From Deltaproteobacteria bacterium (GTDB lineage: Bacteria; Desulfobacterota; Desulfuromonadia; Geobacterales; Pseudopelobacteraceae): a stretch of DNA of 64,000 nucleotides. The notes under the pieces are model-generated. The model was not told the origin of the DNA. It made no database searches and worked only from the letters and a program-made list of their open reading frames with translations. The stretch spans positions 30,761-94,760 of the forward strand of contig JAJXWO010000010.1 of the NCBI GenBank assembly GCA_021781535.1. The letters are read 5' to 3'. Position numbers and translations under genes: made by a program. Below are positions 42,574 through 51,776 of the stretch, piece by piece. The number at the start of each line of letters is the position of its first letter. The stretch's first letter is position 1.

Positions 42574-43920
42574 ATGAAAGCAAACCTAGATAAAGACCTT
42601 GTTGTAAAGAATTTGCCTCCTGACAGTAAGCCGTATTACTGCATGTCGGAAAGCAAGGCTGAAAAAGGTTTCGGTATTCTGGTCTATCCATCCGGCAGTA
42701 AGACATTCATCTACAAATACAAAGTTGACGGTACGCAGCGCCTGTTGACACTTGGGGAGTACCCCGTCACCAGCTTAAAGGATGCACGGGAAAAGTACCA
42801 AAAGGCGGCATCACAGGTAAGAGACTTGCGCCGGGGCAGTAAAGACGGAGCCGACCCAGTACAGGAAATTAAGAAGGAAAAAGAGCGAAGAGTCACCGCA
42901 GAACATGAAAGCAAGAAATCCCCAACAGTCAAAGAGCTTGTTGCAGATTATCTTACCTCTCATGCAAAAGTAGAAAAGCGCAGCTGGCGGGAGGATGAAC
43001 GCATTCTTAATAAAGAAGTGGTCTCACGCTGGGGTAAATTGAAGGCCGCAAGTATTCTCCGTAAAGACATCATTCGTATGGTGGACGAAATAAGCCTCAC
43101 GTCGGCATCGTCTGCAGCACAAACCTTGAAGATCACGCGCAAAATGTATAATTGGGCTCTGAATAAAGAACGAGTACCCGCTACACCTTGCACGGGTGTC
43201 ATAGCCAAAAAGGACAATGAGCGGATCCGCTCGCTTTCTGATGCTGAAATCGTCACCGTATGGAATAAGCTGGATAGTATGCCGCTGTCAGATGAAATGC
43301 GGCGTGCCTTGAAGCTGATACTTTTCACGGCACAGCGACCAGGTGAAGTTATCGGAATGCACACCCGAGAGATCGACGGGCATTGGTGGACCATCCCCGC
43401 AGAGCGATCAAAGAACAAGCGATCACACCGCGTTTATTTGACACCTTCATCGCTGGAACTTATTGGCAGTCTCACGGTGACCGACCCGAAGACTCACGTC
43501 ACGAAGGATAAGGGCTTTATTTTCCCCTGCCCTCATAAAGACAAAGACAAATCTATACAAGGGCACGCGCTGTCAGTCTCCGTTCGTCGCTGTCTTGTGT
43601 GGCCGCTCAAAGACAAGAAGGGCAGGCCGCTCTTTGGGGCAGACGGCAAAGCCGCAACCGAAAACCTGCTGGGGGTTGACCAATGGACACCGCACGACCT
43701 GAGACGCACGGCATCGACGCTCATGTCCAAAGCAAAAATTCTATTTGAGCACCGGGAACGTGTTCTAAATCATACACTCGGCAAGCTCGATCGAATTTAC
43801 AACCAGCACGACTTTGATGATGAAAAACAGGTTGCTCTTGAAACGCTGGAACGGAAGATCAACAGCATCCTTACCAAGAAGATCAGTAACGTCATATCGA
43901 TTACGAGCAAGGCAGCATAA
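42574..43920 (+). CDS. P4-type tyrosine integrase
   Basis: A 448-residue site-specific recombinase. The N-terminal DUF4102 domain (GFGILVYPSGSKTFIYKYK, LTLGEYPVTSLKDAR) and SAM-like core-binding domain (about 120-220) precede the catalytic domain with Arg in TAQRPGEV, the HR-box HDLRRTAST, His in VLNHTL and nucleophile Tyr in DRIYNQHD. All catalytic residues are present. It should integrate at the tRNA-Arg(CCT) 3' end. ATG 42574 follows GGGGGTATGTC. Confidence 0.95.
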   Translation: MKANLDKDLVVKNLPPDSKPYYCMSESKAEKGFGILVYPSGSKTFIYKYKVDGTQRLLTLGEYPVTSLKDAREKYQKAASQVRDLRRGSKDGADPVQEIKKEKERRVTAEHESKKSPTVKELVADYLTSHAKVEKRSWREDERILNKEVVSRWGKLKAASILRKDIIRMVDEISLTSASSAAQTLKITRKMYNWALNKERVPATPCTGVIAKKDNERIRSLSDAEIVTVWNKLDSMPLSDEMRRALKLILFTAQRPGEVIGMHTREIDGHWWTIPAERSKNKRSHRVYLTPSSLELIGSLTVTDPKTHVTKDKGFIFPCPHKDKDKSIQGHALSVSVRRCLVWPLKDKKGRPLFGADGKAATENLLGVDQWTPHDLRRTASTLMSKAKILFEHRERVLNHTLGKLDRIYNQHDFDDEKQVALETLERKINSILTKKISNVISITSKAA

Positions 43921-43961
43921 AATCAATTGCATGGTGTACGCCGAAAGGGTATAGTAAAAAC

Positions 43962-44276
43962 ATGATATTCGTTGAAGCCAAGCCATTCACCCGGAGACGC
44001 CCGGATTATCTGACTGAAGAGGAACTTCGAGAGTTTCAGAACTATCTGCTTGAGACGCCGGACGCCGGCGACATAGTAAAGAACACTGGCGGAATTCGGA
44101 AAGTCCGGTGGAAGCTCAAGGGGAGCGGGAAACGTGGTGGGCTGCGAGTCATATATTACTGGCATGTGTTGGACAGTCATATCTACCTACTGTTCATATA
44201 CCAGAAGAATGAATTTGAAGACTTGGAGAAGGACGAGTACGCCGCGCTGAAAGCTGTTGTAGAAAGGTGGAAATAA
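43962..44276 (+). CDS. higB: HigB/RelE-type toxin
   Basis: A 104-residue RelE-superfamily mRNA interferase of the HigB2 type (FQNYLLETPDAGDIVKNTGG, KVRWKLKGSGKRGGLRVIYYW, IYLLFIYQKNE). The basic residues after the strand RVIYYW are those that act on mRNA in the family. The antitoxin is encoded next, with a 1-bp overlap. Such pairs stabilise integrative elements. Confidence 0.9.
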   Translation: MIFVEAKPFTRRRPDYLTEEELREFQNYLLETPDAGDIVKNTGGIRKVRWKLKGSGKRGGLRVIYYWHVLDSHIYLLFIYQKNEFEDLEKDEYAALKAVVERWK

Positions 44277-44608
44277 TGGAAAAGACAGTAAAGAAAAGAC
44301 GCCTGTTTGATGAGCTGATGGAAGCGGTTGAAGATATCAACCAGTGGCGTGAAGACAAGATCACCTTGAAGACCTACACCGTGCAATCAAAGCAAATGGA
44401 GAAAGTCACGCCGGAGATTATCAGGGATACACGGGAAAAGCTGAACCTCTCCCGCCCGGTATTCGCTCACGAGCTGCACGTCTCACCCCGGACCCTGGAG
44501 AAATGGGAACAGGGCCGGACAAAGCCCAACGATCAGGCCGCTACCCTTATCATGATGGTGCGGAAGTTTCCCGACACTCTGCAAAGGTTGAAACAGTTGG
44601 CTGCATAG
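44276..44608 (+). CDS. higA: HigA-type antitoxin
   Basis: A 110-residue protein with an N-terminal toxin-binding extension and an XRE helix-turn-helix (LNLSRPVFAHELHVSPRTLEKWEQGRTKP, split here over two helices). Toxin-before-antitoxin order is typical of higBA. The ATG shares its first base with the toxin stop. A terminator follows. Confidence 0.9.
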   Translation: MEKTVKKRRLFDELMEAVEDINQWREDKITLKTYTVQSKQMEKVTPEIIRDTREKLNLSRPVFAHELHVSPRTLEKWEQGRTKPNDQAATLIMMVRKFPDTLQRLKQLAA

Positions 44609-44616
44609 ATCGACAA

Positions 44617-44643
44617 GGGGCTGTGATTCGCAGCCCTTTTTTT
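44617..44643 (+). terminator. Terminator of higBA
   Basis: GGGCTG / CAGCCC stem with TGATTCG loop and a T7 run, 9 bp after higA. Confidence 0.9.
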
Positions 44644-44790
44644 ATGGCTAAATAAATTATCAAAGTAGCGGCAAACTGTTTGCAATGTAAGAAGTGACAT
44701 GATTTAGTAAGAGATATAAAGGTAATGAAATAGGGAGGCTGAATTTTCGCCTGTTGGTACAATGTACCCCCCGCGTGGACGAGATTATGA

Positions 44791-44831
44791 GGCGCGGAGT
44801 AAACATCTTAGGATGTTACTTCGCGCCTTTT
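44791..44831 (+). terminator. Strong hairpin upstream of the AlpA-like gene
   Basis: GGCGCG-AGTA-ACATC pairs with GATGT-TACT-CGCGCC around a TTAG loop, then TTTTT. It insulates the next operon. The 44609-44953 gap has no gene. Confidence 0.8.
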
Positions 44832-44953
44832 TGCGTTTCAGTCCATTAAGAGCAACAAAGAAGCATAAAGAAGCGTTATGCCGACTTCCAACCACCTGAT
44901 GTTGAGAAAAGTAGTTGCAGGATGAATATAACAAATCACCCAGAGGAGGCAAC

Positions 44954-45226
44954 ATGGCAACAGAACAAGAAAGATTGGTGAGAGACCCGGAAACCACGAT
45001 CCTAACTGGATTAGGAAAGTCACAGCGCCACAGGTTAGAAGAGAAAGGGCTATTTCCTGAACGTAAGAGGCTGTCACCGATGGGGCGCGCTACTGGCTAT
45101 TTGCTATCAGAATTGAATGCCTGGATTGTGTCTCGATCATCCGCCTCATCCTCTCCAATAGCAAATGTTGTGAACTGTGCCCCGAGAAAAAAAGGGCACA
45201 GAAAGCAACCGGCAGTCACGGCCTAA
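44954..45226 (+). CDS. AlpA-family regulator
   Basis: A 90-residue MerR-like helix-turn-helix protein of the AlpA type (GLGKSQRHRLEEKGLFPERKRL ... ATGYLLSELNAWI). AlpA proteins activate excision genes of P4-like elements. ATG 44954 follows AGAGGAGGCAAC. A basic tail (RKKGHRKQ) ends the protein. First gene of a long tight operon. Confidence 0.85.
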   Translation: MATEQERLVRDPETTILTGLGKSQRHRLEEKGLFPERKRLSPMGRATGYLLSELNAWIVSRSSASSSPIANVVNCAPRKKGHRKQPAVTA

Positions 45227-45238
45227 GGGAGACGACAA

Positions 45239-45499
45239 ATGATTTCAGAGATTTTCAAGATCGTAACGCAATCACTTGACGAAGCCGCCACCGTACGAGC
45301 CGCAGGCTTTCCAGTCGTCACAGTCAAAAAGTCATTCTTTCCGCCGAAGGCTCTCTTTGAGTTTCCCGATTCACCGGAGATCCGGGACCTCCTCGAACGA
45401 TATGCGCGCCGCGAATTATTACCGATACCGGCCAGGACGCTGCTGGTTGCTCGTGCCGACCTTTACCGGGAAGCAAGAGCGGCAAGGGGCGGGTTATGA
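45239..45499 (+). CDS. Small hypothetical element protein
   Basis: An 86-residue protein of mixed helix/strand composition (AAGFPVVTVKKSFFPPKALF, DLLERYARRELLPIPARTLL). No family recognised. ATG after GGGAGACGACA. The next gene starts within its stop (ATGA overlap), supporting translation. Confidence 0.65.
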   Translation: MISEIFKIVTQSLDEAATVRAAGFPVVTVKKSFFPPKALFEFPDSPEIRDLLERYARRELLPIPARTLLVARADLYREARAARGGL

Positions 45500-46242
45500 G
45501 TGGTGGGGCCTGGATGCCAATCACACAAGCCGTAGCAACAGAATTGCCAACAGACCGGCCATACACTCGTGTTGAAGCGCTATTATCTGTGACACTGGAT
45601 CATCACAGGGGCAAGACTGCTACCTTGCGCGGTTACGCTGCATTATGGAGTTGGTCAACAGGGAAAGTATCGAGATTCCTAAGTGAAATCGAGGTCACTT
45701 TATCCTATCCGAACGCAGCAAAAAAACGAGACATGCGCGGAACACTGGTAAGCACACAACCGGAACGCTGGCGAGACACAAACGAAACACTAATATTTAT
45801 AGATTATAACTACTTATCAGCCAAGACGAAACAGCAACAAGACACAAGCGTAACAGAAACAGAACAGGGAACGAAACGCACTCAGCGTCCTACTAAAGAT
45901 ACCGAAACAAAAACAGAAAATGAAACAGAAACAACTACTACTACCACCACCTCGTCGTCGTCGAATTCTGGCGAATTCAACCCGCTCGACATTTATCTGT
46001 CAGCGTGGCGGTCAAGGTACGAGGAAATTTATGGAAGTTGGAGGGGGGATTTCAAGCCAGGCACATATCCGGTAAATGCCATTGCGGGACTGTTACAGCA
46101 CGTACCCATTAATGACGTATGCCGCGATGTAATCGCATATATCGACTGTTACCGCTCGGCTAAGCCGACACCATTACAATTTGCTCGCTGGAGCGCCAAA
46201 CGGCGGAACATCAATGACCCAGGCTTGCTCGAATTGTTGTGA
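45496..46242 (+). CDS. Replication-initiation-like protein
   Basis: A 248-residue protein. The N-terminal 80 residues look like a winged helix used in phage O/DnaD-type replication proteins (TRVEALLSVTLDHHRGK, WSWSTGKVSRFLSEIE). A low-complexity Thr/Glu/Ser linker (residues 110-160, with runs of Thr and Ser) leads to a C-terminal helical domain (LDIYLSAWRSRYEEIYGSW). A role in element replication is inferred from this layout and position. It overlaps genes on both sides by 4 bp. Confidence 0.6.
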   Translation: MSGGAWMPITQAVATELPTDRPYTRVEALLSVTLDHHRGKTATLRGYAALWSWSTGKVSRFLSEIEVTLSYPNAAKKRDMRGTLVSTQPERWRDTNETLIFIDYNYLSAKTKQQQDTSVTETEQGTKRTQRPTKDTETKTENETETTTTTTTSSSSNSGEFNPLDIYLSAWRSRYEEIYGSWRGDFKPGTYPVNAIAGLLQHVPINDVCRDVIAYIDCYRSAKPTPLQFARWSAKRRNINDPGLLELL

Positions 46243-46424
46243 TGACTCGTCACCAACATTACATATGGCAAGGCGCACCGCAGCCAGTCACCCCAGCCGA
46301 CACCCAATTTATGAAAAACCTTCTCGCAGGCGTCCGCCGGATCCGTGAGCAGGCTACAAATAGATTAGCAGCACCATCAACCCCACAGCGGGAACAAAAG
46401 GAGAATTACCAACATGGCAACTGA
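46239..46424 (+). CDS. Small hypothetical protein
   Basis: A 61-residue protein with a central helix (FMKNLLAGVRRIREQATNRLA). No family recognised. The 4-bp overlap with the preceding gene supports translation. Confidence 0.55.
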   Translation: MMTRHQHYIWQGAPQPVTPADTQFMKNLLAGVRRIREQATNRLAAPSTPQREQKENYQHGN

Positions 46425-46545
46425 CACAACAAACCTCGTAGCAATCGACAGACGCTGGCTTGAATGAATGCTAATTGCATTCCACAAACTCGGTATGGAA
46501 ACGGCAATTAAGGAACTGAAAGAGATGGAAGCACAGACGCCGTAA
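46414..46545 (+). pseudogene. Small ORF split by an in-frame TGA
   Basis: ATG 46414, with GGAGAATTACCAAC before it, encodes 17 residues (ending DRRWLE), meets a TGA at 46465-46467, and continues in frame as MLIAFHKLGMETAIKELKEM to a TAA at 46543. The continuity suggests one small protein of about 42 residues broken by a nonsense change, or two mini-ORFs. Confidence 0.45.
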
Positions 46546-46619
46546 TCATCACGGACCGGTGCTCCTGCAATATTGGGGCACCGGTCGCAATGCCGGTACA
46601 TTCAAAAGGAGAACATGCA

Positions 46620-46946
46620 ATGAACACAGAAACCTCGAACAGCCTAATCACACCCCAAACGCTTGAAAAGCTGCAGATCAGTAAATTGTCTATGGACGCG
46701 GAGTCCTATACCAACGGCGCGATACAGGCTCTGGAACTGATTGCAGAACAGCCAGATTATCAACTCCTGACAACATTGGTAGATTCAGCAATAGCCTGGC
46801 GGAAAGGTGAAGATTGCCGGCTCGACTATATCAACTTCCCAGAAGGCAATTCAGCGGCTCTGAACGGCGTTATCGTCAACGGATTCTTTGAGGCCGTCGT
46901 ACAAACTCACGCACTGCTTTTGGAGACCATGGAAGTGCAGCAATGA
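46620..46946 (+). CDS. Small hypothetical element protein
   Basis: A 108-residue mostly helical acidic protein. ATG 46620 follows AAAAGGAGAACATGCA. No family recognised. It overlaps the next gene by 4 bp. Confidence 0.62.
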   Translation: MNTETSNSLITPQTLEKLQISKLSMDAESYTNGAIQALELIAEQPDYQLLTTLVDSAIAWRKGEDCRLDYINFPEGNSAALNGVIVNGFFEAVVQTHALLLETMEVQQ

Positions 46947-47224
46947 GCAACAGCTACAACCTGAAATTCCGAACCAAAACAATAAAAGTCGCAGCGTATC
47001 TGGAAGTGATCGGGTTTGATATCGAAGTGGATCCGGACGCTATCAATGCCAACGGGGAGGTGTTGCTGACGACTGAGCCAGCAGACCGCGCAGAACTGGC
47101 AGTAGTTGGATATCACAACGGTGCCACAGCCCCGGCACAGGCACTGCTCGATGCGTACACATCGTTATCCCGGCGTGTCCGTGCGGTTCGGCAAACAATC
47201 AGCAGCAAACCAGTTGTTGCCTGA
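46943..47224 (+). CDS. Small hypothetical element protein
   Basis: A 93-residue protein with N-terminal strands (YNLKFRTKTIKVAAYLE) and C-terminal helix. No family recognised. Overlaps the previous gene by 4 bp and ends 23 bp before the DUF5681 gene. Confidence 0.6.
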   Translation: MSNSYNLKFRTKTIKVAAYLEVIGFDIEVDPDAINANGEVLLTTEPADRAELAVVGYHNGATAPAQALLDAYTSLSRRVRAVRQTISSKPVVA

Positions 47225-47247
47225 TATTTACAGGAGATTTTCAGGAA

Positions 47248-47748
47248 ATGGCACAATTTATCAAAGGACAAAGCGGCAACCCCGCAGGAAAACCGGCAGG
47301 GGCGAAAGACAAGCGGACTGAGTTACGAAATCTTCTACGTCCGCACGCCGAAAGGCTGTTCCAGAAAACAGTGGATCTTGCCCTTGCTGGCGATACCACA
47401 GCGCTCAGATTGTGCCTAGATCGTCTCTGTCCTGCTCTCAAGCCACAAGCGGAACCGATATCGCTCGACACCACCGGCAACGACGTCACCACGCTGGCAG
47501 CAGAAGTGTTCCGGGCGGCGACAGCTGGGGAACTGGCACTTGACGAAGCGGCGGCGCTCACCAGCATGTTGTTGAACCGTGCCCGGATTGCTGATGCGGA
47601 TGAGGCGAACCGTAACGTCGAAATGGCACTTCGGCGCATTGAGGCGCTGCAAAACGACATGACTATCCTGGACATAAGACGAATCGACAAACAAGTGGAA
47701 GAAGCCATTAAACAAAAATGCACTTCGTGCCACAAAAAAAGGAGGTAG
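47248..47748 (+). CDS. DUF5681-domain phage-associated protein
   Basis: A 166-residue protein whose start (FIKGQSGNPAGKPAGAKDKR) is the DUF5681 signature, followed by a helical domain with LCLDRLCPALKP. DUF5681 proteins are frequent next to terminase genes and resemble small-terminase DNA-binding subunits, but no large terminase is present here. ATG after AGGAGATTTTCAGGAA. Confidence 0.82.
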   Translation: MAQFIKGQSGNPAGKPAGAKDKRTELRNLLRPHAERLFQKTVDLALAGDTTALRLCLDRLCPALKPQAEPISLDTTGNDVTTLAAEVFRAATAGELALDEAAALTSMLLNRARIADADEANRNVEMALRRIEALQNDMTILDIRRIDKQVEEAIKQKCTSCHKKRR

Positions 47749-47752
47749 GGAC

Positions 47753-48208
47753 ATGGCAACAGCCAAGGCGAAATTAGAAAAATTAAAAAAGATATCAGAA
47801 ACACCGGAAGCGCAGGCGGCGGATCGTACCTGGCAGCGGATCGAGCAGAAATTAAATTATGATGGCAGGTACTCACTTCTAAACCCGGCTGAATCAATGC
47901 TTCGTTTCGGACGGCTCACAAATGAGGAGTCTGAGTACCTGGGGCGGGTCATGGGGTGGGACGCGGAATATTTTAACGGAGTGGATTGGAATGCCGCGTC
48001 GAGCGCGTTCATTGCCGAATGTTTGATGCTGCCTGAAAAACGCATAATGAATACAATGTCATACGTACATCCAAGCCCTGACAGGAAGCCCGTTTTCAAC
48101 GCGGCAGAAAAATCAAACTCAGGTGATATCGAGGCGTACTTGTCGGGTGATCTTACTTTTGACGAGCTGGCGACGATGTACCCAGCGCAGGAGGTAAAAC
48201 AGCCATGA
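47753..48208 (+). CDS. Hypothetical element protein
   Basis: A 151-residue soluble protein. It has an N-terminal basic helix, then a helical region with FGRLTNEESEYLGRVMGWDAEYF. No family recognised. It follows the DUF5681 gene by 4 bp after GGAGGTAGGG and overlaps the next gene by 4 bp. Confidence 0.65.
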   Translation: MATAKAKLEKLKKISETPEAQAADRTWQRIEQKLNYDGRYSLLNPAESMLRFGRLTNEESEYLGRVMGWDAEYFNGVDWNAASSAFIAECLMLPEKRIMNTMSYVHPSPDRKPVFNAAEKSNSGDIEAYLSGDLTFDELATMYPAQEVKQP

Positions 48209-49044
48209 CAACCATCGCTGAAAAACGGAAAAGGGTACTCCAGATCATCACCCAGCACGCGGATATAATGAGCGGTACGCAGCTCGATCAGGCTATATTT
48301 GTCTGGGACAGGCTCGTGAAATCCGAAATCAACAAACCTTTGCCAGTGGTGCCGAACCGCGAAAAGGGGAAGTGGGAGGCAAAGACTGACGCCACTAACA
48401 ATCGCAATGACGGAACCAGCAGCGGCACACAGAATGACCGGGAGCAAAAATCAACCGGAGAAATCGGCAACAACAAAGATCATAAGCCGGTTTCTACAAA
48501 TAAATGGAAGTTAAAAATGCCGTCAGGTCGAACATATCTCTACGTGATGAACGATTCCGGGGCGGTAACGAGGAAAGAGGTTGATGACTACATCCCAACC
48601 TACAAAGAAGCCGTTCCAACGTTCGACCATGAACACATTTCCACAATGCACGAACACATTCAAGCCGACAGATCGGAAGAAAAAGACAACAAAAAGGAGA
48701 AAAAGCCCGTGGAAACTATTAAAAAATCACTCCCGCCTCTTCGTTGGGGCCAGACCCCAAGATTTTTAGGCGAAAAGGTGGGTAACACAACACCATCAAC
48801 AGAGCCACAGCGGACGACACCAGTTACACCAGCACCGACAGCGGCTCAACAGTTCAGGGAGTCACGTATAAACATCTCACAGCTGAACGGGCACCAGTTG
48901 GCAGCCCAAAGATGCGGCCTTGACCCACACACTCCAGGTGTTGAATCCATGACGGTTGACCAGATGAAACAGGCCGCTCATGAGGTCAACGTCAGGGCAA
49001 CGGCACCACTCGCATTCAAAGCCGGTTTGCAGTACCGCCGATAA
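48205..49044 (+). CDS. Hypothetical protein with disordered centre
   Basis: A 279-residue protein. Residues 1-40 are helical, 55-95 and 150-220 are low-complexity (Asn/Thr/Lys/Pro), and a short C-terminal helical domain (INISQLNGHQLAAQRCGL ... EVNVRATAPLAF) follows. No family recognised. It lies just before the hub gene, so a virion or assembly role is possible but unproven. Confidence 0.62.
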   Translation: MTTIAEKRKRVLQIITQHADIMSGTQLDQAIFVWDRLVKSEINKPLPVVPNREKGKWEAKTDATNNRNDGTSSGTQNDREQKSTGEIGNNKDHKPVSTNKWKLKMPSGRTYLYVMNDSGAVTRKEVDDYIPTYKEAVPTFDHEHISTMHEHIQADRSEEKDNKKEKKPVETIKKSLPPLRWGQTPRFLGEKVGNTTPSTEPQRTTPVTPAPTAAQQFRESRINISQLNGHQLAAQRCGLDPHTPGVESMTVDQMKQAAHEVNVRATAPLAFKAGLQYRR

Positions 49045-49056
49045 AAGGAAAACGCC

Positions 49057-50397
49057 ATGAGCCAGTATTTCAGATCCTACCGCCCAGACCACCGCGTTAA
49101 GTTCTTCGGAGGCACTGGTTACGGTGCAGAGATCATTGACGCAAGTAACGACATAATAGGAATTTCAACAAATAAAGCTTTCGGACGGGCAGCCGGCACC
49201 TGGCAGATAACACTGACGTACAAAGTCGTAACAGATAATTTCGGCAATCAGGGACGATATGATGAAATTATCACCTCAAACAATATTGTTAAAATCGAAC
49301 TCGATGCTGGCGGTGGTGACGGAATGCAAGTGGTCATGTTGGGGTTAGTTGACCGGGTATCTGACGTGTTCCAAAGCGGCGGCAACAGTTTTCAGCAACA
49401 AGTGAAGATTAGCGGGCAAGACATGGGGAAACTGCTCACAACTCATGACATTAGTTGGGACATCCGCAAATACAACTTGTCGCTTGCACTTTCAGGAAAC
49501 AAAAAAAAAGGAAAAGATAAAAAGCAAAGTAAACAGATCAATCGGCAGTTTGACCCGTCACTGACAATGGGAACACCTGCAGAAATCCTTTCAGGGCTGT
49601 TTGCAAAAACATTTCGAGAAGTTTTGCCAGGATGGAGCCCTATGTTCGGCCTCACATTTGAGAGGTTAGACGGATGGAAAATCAGGTCACCCGGCCTGAT
49701 ACAGTCCTCCCACGGTGCAAAGCTCTGGGACGTTATGAAACAATTCGAGCACCGCCCGTTCAATATATTAACAACCGAAACCGTGAGTGTAGGAGCGAAC
49801 GGAGGGGCCGTTTTTTATGTCACCCTCGAAAAGCAGCCGTTCAAAGACAACGGCCAACTAGATAGGCCAAGCGACCGGCTTCACTTGATCGACGGTGTTG
49901 AAATAGTCGGCATCGAAACAGGAATCAGCGACGCGGAACGATGCAATTTTCTGTTCTATCGACCTGATTTATATCTCTCAGCCGTGGACGGACAGGTTGA
50001 CGTTGCAATGGGGCATCCTGACCTTATTCGCTATGACGAGCAAGATATAGCTACCAACGGATACTGCCCGTTGGTATTTGACGACTCGTACACGCCGACA
50101 TCGTTCGGTGGAATTAATGACGCAGCGCCACAGGGAGATTTTTTTGCAACATGCAGGGAAGCGACGGACCTATTGTGGGGCTGGTACAAAAACAATCACA
50201 AGTATAGATCGGGCTCGATACAGGCCCACCTGAGACCTGAAATAAAAGCAGGAGACGGCCTCATCCACAAACTCGACCAAAGGGGAAACAAGAGGGAATA
50301 TCTAATCGAACAGGTTGCACATCATTATGTCGTATGGCCGCAAATACAGAGCATCACCACGCTACACATCACCAGGGGGCAGAAATATTATGATTGA
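49057..50397 (+). CDS. Phage tail hub/late-control-like protein
   Basis: A 446-residue protein with a hub-type layout. The N-terminal beta-rich domain (IGISTNKAFGRAAGTWQITL) is followed by a ring-forming middle and the C-terminal pattern of strands IKAGDGLIHKL, REYLIEQVAHHYVVW and SITTLHITRGQKYY typical of gp27/gpD-like baseplate hubs. It would form the trimeric platform for the spike encoded next. ATG after GGAAAACGCC. The 3' end overlaps the spike gene by 8 bp. Confidence 0.72.
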   Translation: MSQYFRSYRPDHRVKFFGGTGYGAEIIDASNDIIGISTNKAFGRAAGTWQITLTYKVVTDNFGNQGRYDEIITSNNIVKIELDAGGGDGMQVVMLGLVDRVSDVFQSGGNSFQQQVKISGQDMGKLLTTHDISWDIRKYNLSLALSGNKKKGKDKKQSKQINRQFDPSLTMGTPAEILSGLFAKTFREVLPGWSPMFGLTFERLDGWKIRSPGLIQSSHGAKLWDVMKQFEHRPFNILTTETVSVGANGGAVFYVTLEKQPFKDNGQLDRPSDRLHLIDGVEIVGIETGISDAERCNFLFYRPDLYLSAVDGQVDVAMGHPDLIRYDEQDIATNGYCPLVFDDSYTPTSFGGINDAAPQGDFFATCREATDLLWGWYKNNHKYRSGSIQAHLRPEIKAGDGLIHKLDQRGNKREYLIEQVAHHYVVWPQIQSITTLHITRGQKYYD

Positions 50398-51109
50398 TAA
50401 ATCTGGAGCAAGAAGACAAGAGAGTCTGCGTAACCACCCCGCCACGAAGGGAATGAGAGCGTTCCCGTACCCATTAAAAGGCATAGTTGACACCGTTTAC
50501 TACATGGACGACCCCGCGAACGTCACAAATCAGACACTCGTGGATATTGTGCTCATGGGGGGATATTCAGAGCTTCGGAACGTGCCGATGCTATCCCCCA
50601 AAACCAACGCAAGCGCCGGAGAAGAATGGACACCGGAGCCCGGCGATATTGTAATTGTTCAGTTCATTAACGGCGTATGGACCGACCCTATCGTCACCGG
50701 CTATTGCAACCTTCCTGATAATGACGTCCAAGCGAAAAAAGCGGATGCACCGGAAGACATGCGCCGGTACCACATGCGCTGTAATGACACTGACATCGTT
50801 ATCGACAAGGACGGCAACCGGATCACCACTGTTGCTGGTGACGAGACTCACGCAGTAGACGGCAAGCGTACCACGATCATTGAAGGCAATGACGAAATCA
50901 CCGTCAATTCCGGCGACGTGAAGATCACCGTTGCAGCCGGGAAATGTACCGTGGATATTGCAGGCAAAACAGCATGGAAGAGTGACGGCGGTATCGAGCT
51001 GGACGGCGGCGGCGGAGCAGTCAAGGGCATAGTTCAGGGTGACTGTATTTGTGCCTTCACCGGAGCGCCACACATCATGGTATCAGCCACTGTGAAAGGG
51101 AGTAAGTGA
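50390..51109 (+). CDS. Phage baseplate spike-like protein
   Basis: A 239-residue protein. Residues 20-130 look like the OB-fold of gpV/gp5-type spikes (MPLSPK-like strands, PGDIVIVQFINGVWTDPIVTGYC). From about residue 150 short repeats (DGKRTTIIEGNDEITVN, GDVKITVAAG, CTVDIAGKTAWKSDGG) suggest an intertwined beta-helix needle. The last 30 residues contain two Cys (DCICAF). ATG 50390 after AGGGGGCAGAA. It pairs with the hub protein upstream. Confidence 0.75.
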   Translation: MIDKSGARRQESLRNHPATKGMRAFPYPLKGIVDTVYYMDDPANVTNQTLVDIVLMGGYSELRNVPMLSPKTNASAGEEWTPEPGDIVIVQFINGVWTDPIVTGYCNLPDNDVQAKKADAPEDMRRYHMRCNDTDIVIDKDGNRITTVAGDETHAVDGKRTTIIEGNDEITVNSGDVKITVAAGKCTVDIAGKTAWKSDGGIELDGGGGAVKGIVQGDCICAFTGAPHIMVSATVKGSK

Positions 51110-51110
51110 C

Positions 51111-51311
51111 ATGGCATGTTCAGCAGCAAGCGCAAAGGCTCGTTACATGGGAAAAATAGCAGGTCTCACCGGGGGAGCTTCCGCCGAAAAGATCATTCTT
51201 TCAATGTTCGAAGCCGTCTTTGAGGAAATAGTCGCCAACAGTGAGTTGGTGCCAGTTACCAAGGATTCAGGTACAGCGGGAGCCGGAATCATTACAGGAA
51301 AAGTGAAGTAA
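51111..51311 (+). CDS. Small hypothetical tail-module protein
   Basis: A 66-residue protein, helical in its centre (AEKIILSMFEAVFEEIVANS). ATG 1 bp after the spike stop. Its Gly-rich C-terminus (GTAGAGIITGKVK) is unusual. No family recognised; the place between spike and chaperone-like gene suggests a tail role. Confidence 0.62.
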   Translation: MACSAASAKARYMGKIAGLTGGASAEKIILSMFEAVFEEIVANSELVPVTKDSGTAGAGIITGKVK

Positions 51312-51368
51312 CACCACATACCATACGGGCAGGGTGAAACCTGCCCCTCAATTTCAAGGAGATAAACA

Positions 51369-51740
51369 ATGAACTCAACAGAATTCAGTATTGAAAACGT
51401 AACAAACCCCATAACAAAGGCACCTTTCGGCAGCAAGTATGCCGGTAAATTCGCAATCAAGCGACCTTCGATTAAGGACAAACTCGCCATTTCCTTGCAG
51501 GACGCAGCGGAAATGTCGGCGTATGGCATAAGCAACCCGTACCAGATGTTAAGTGAAGGTATCAAGCTGCTTTCATACATCGTCAAATTTGTTGAAGTCA
51601 CGGCGGCTACCCCTGTTCCTGAGTGGTTCGACCTTACCAAGATGTACGAAGATGATGACGAAGAGGCTATTCTTGCCGTATGGAACGAGATACAGGCTTT
51701 TCTCGATACCTTCCGTGTCAAACAGCCTGCTACTGCATAA
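51369..51740 (+). CDS. Tail assembly chaperone-like protein
   Basis: A 123-residue protein, strand-rich at the start and helical after, directly before the tape measure gene, which is the standard place for tail assembly chaperones (gpG-like). The acidic stretch YEDDDEEAILAVW fits that group. Sequence identity to known chaperones cannot be checked here. No slippery frameshift site was recognised at its end. Strong AAGGAG ribosome site. Confidence 0.55.
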   Translation: MNSTEFSIENVTNPITKAPFGSKYAGKFAIKRPSIKDKLAISLQDAAEMSAYGISNPYQMLSEGIKLLSYIVKFVEVTAATPVPEWFDLTKMYEDDDEEAILAVWNEIQAFLDTFRVKQPATA

Positions 51741-51776
51741 CAACCTGAACGACTGAAATTGTAGGAGGGTACTAAA

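Noticed and set aside
46465..46467. Second in-frame TGA as another selenocysteine
   Set aside because: No stem with a G/GU loop at the right distance and no Cys-rich context; a nonsense change is simpler.
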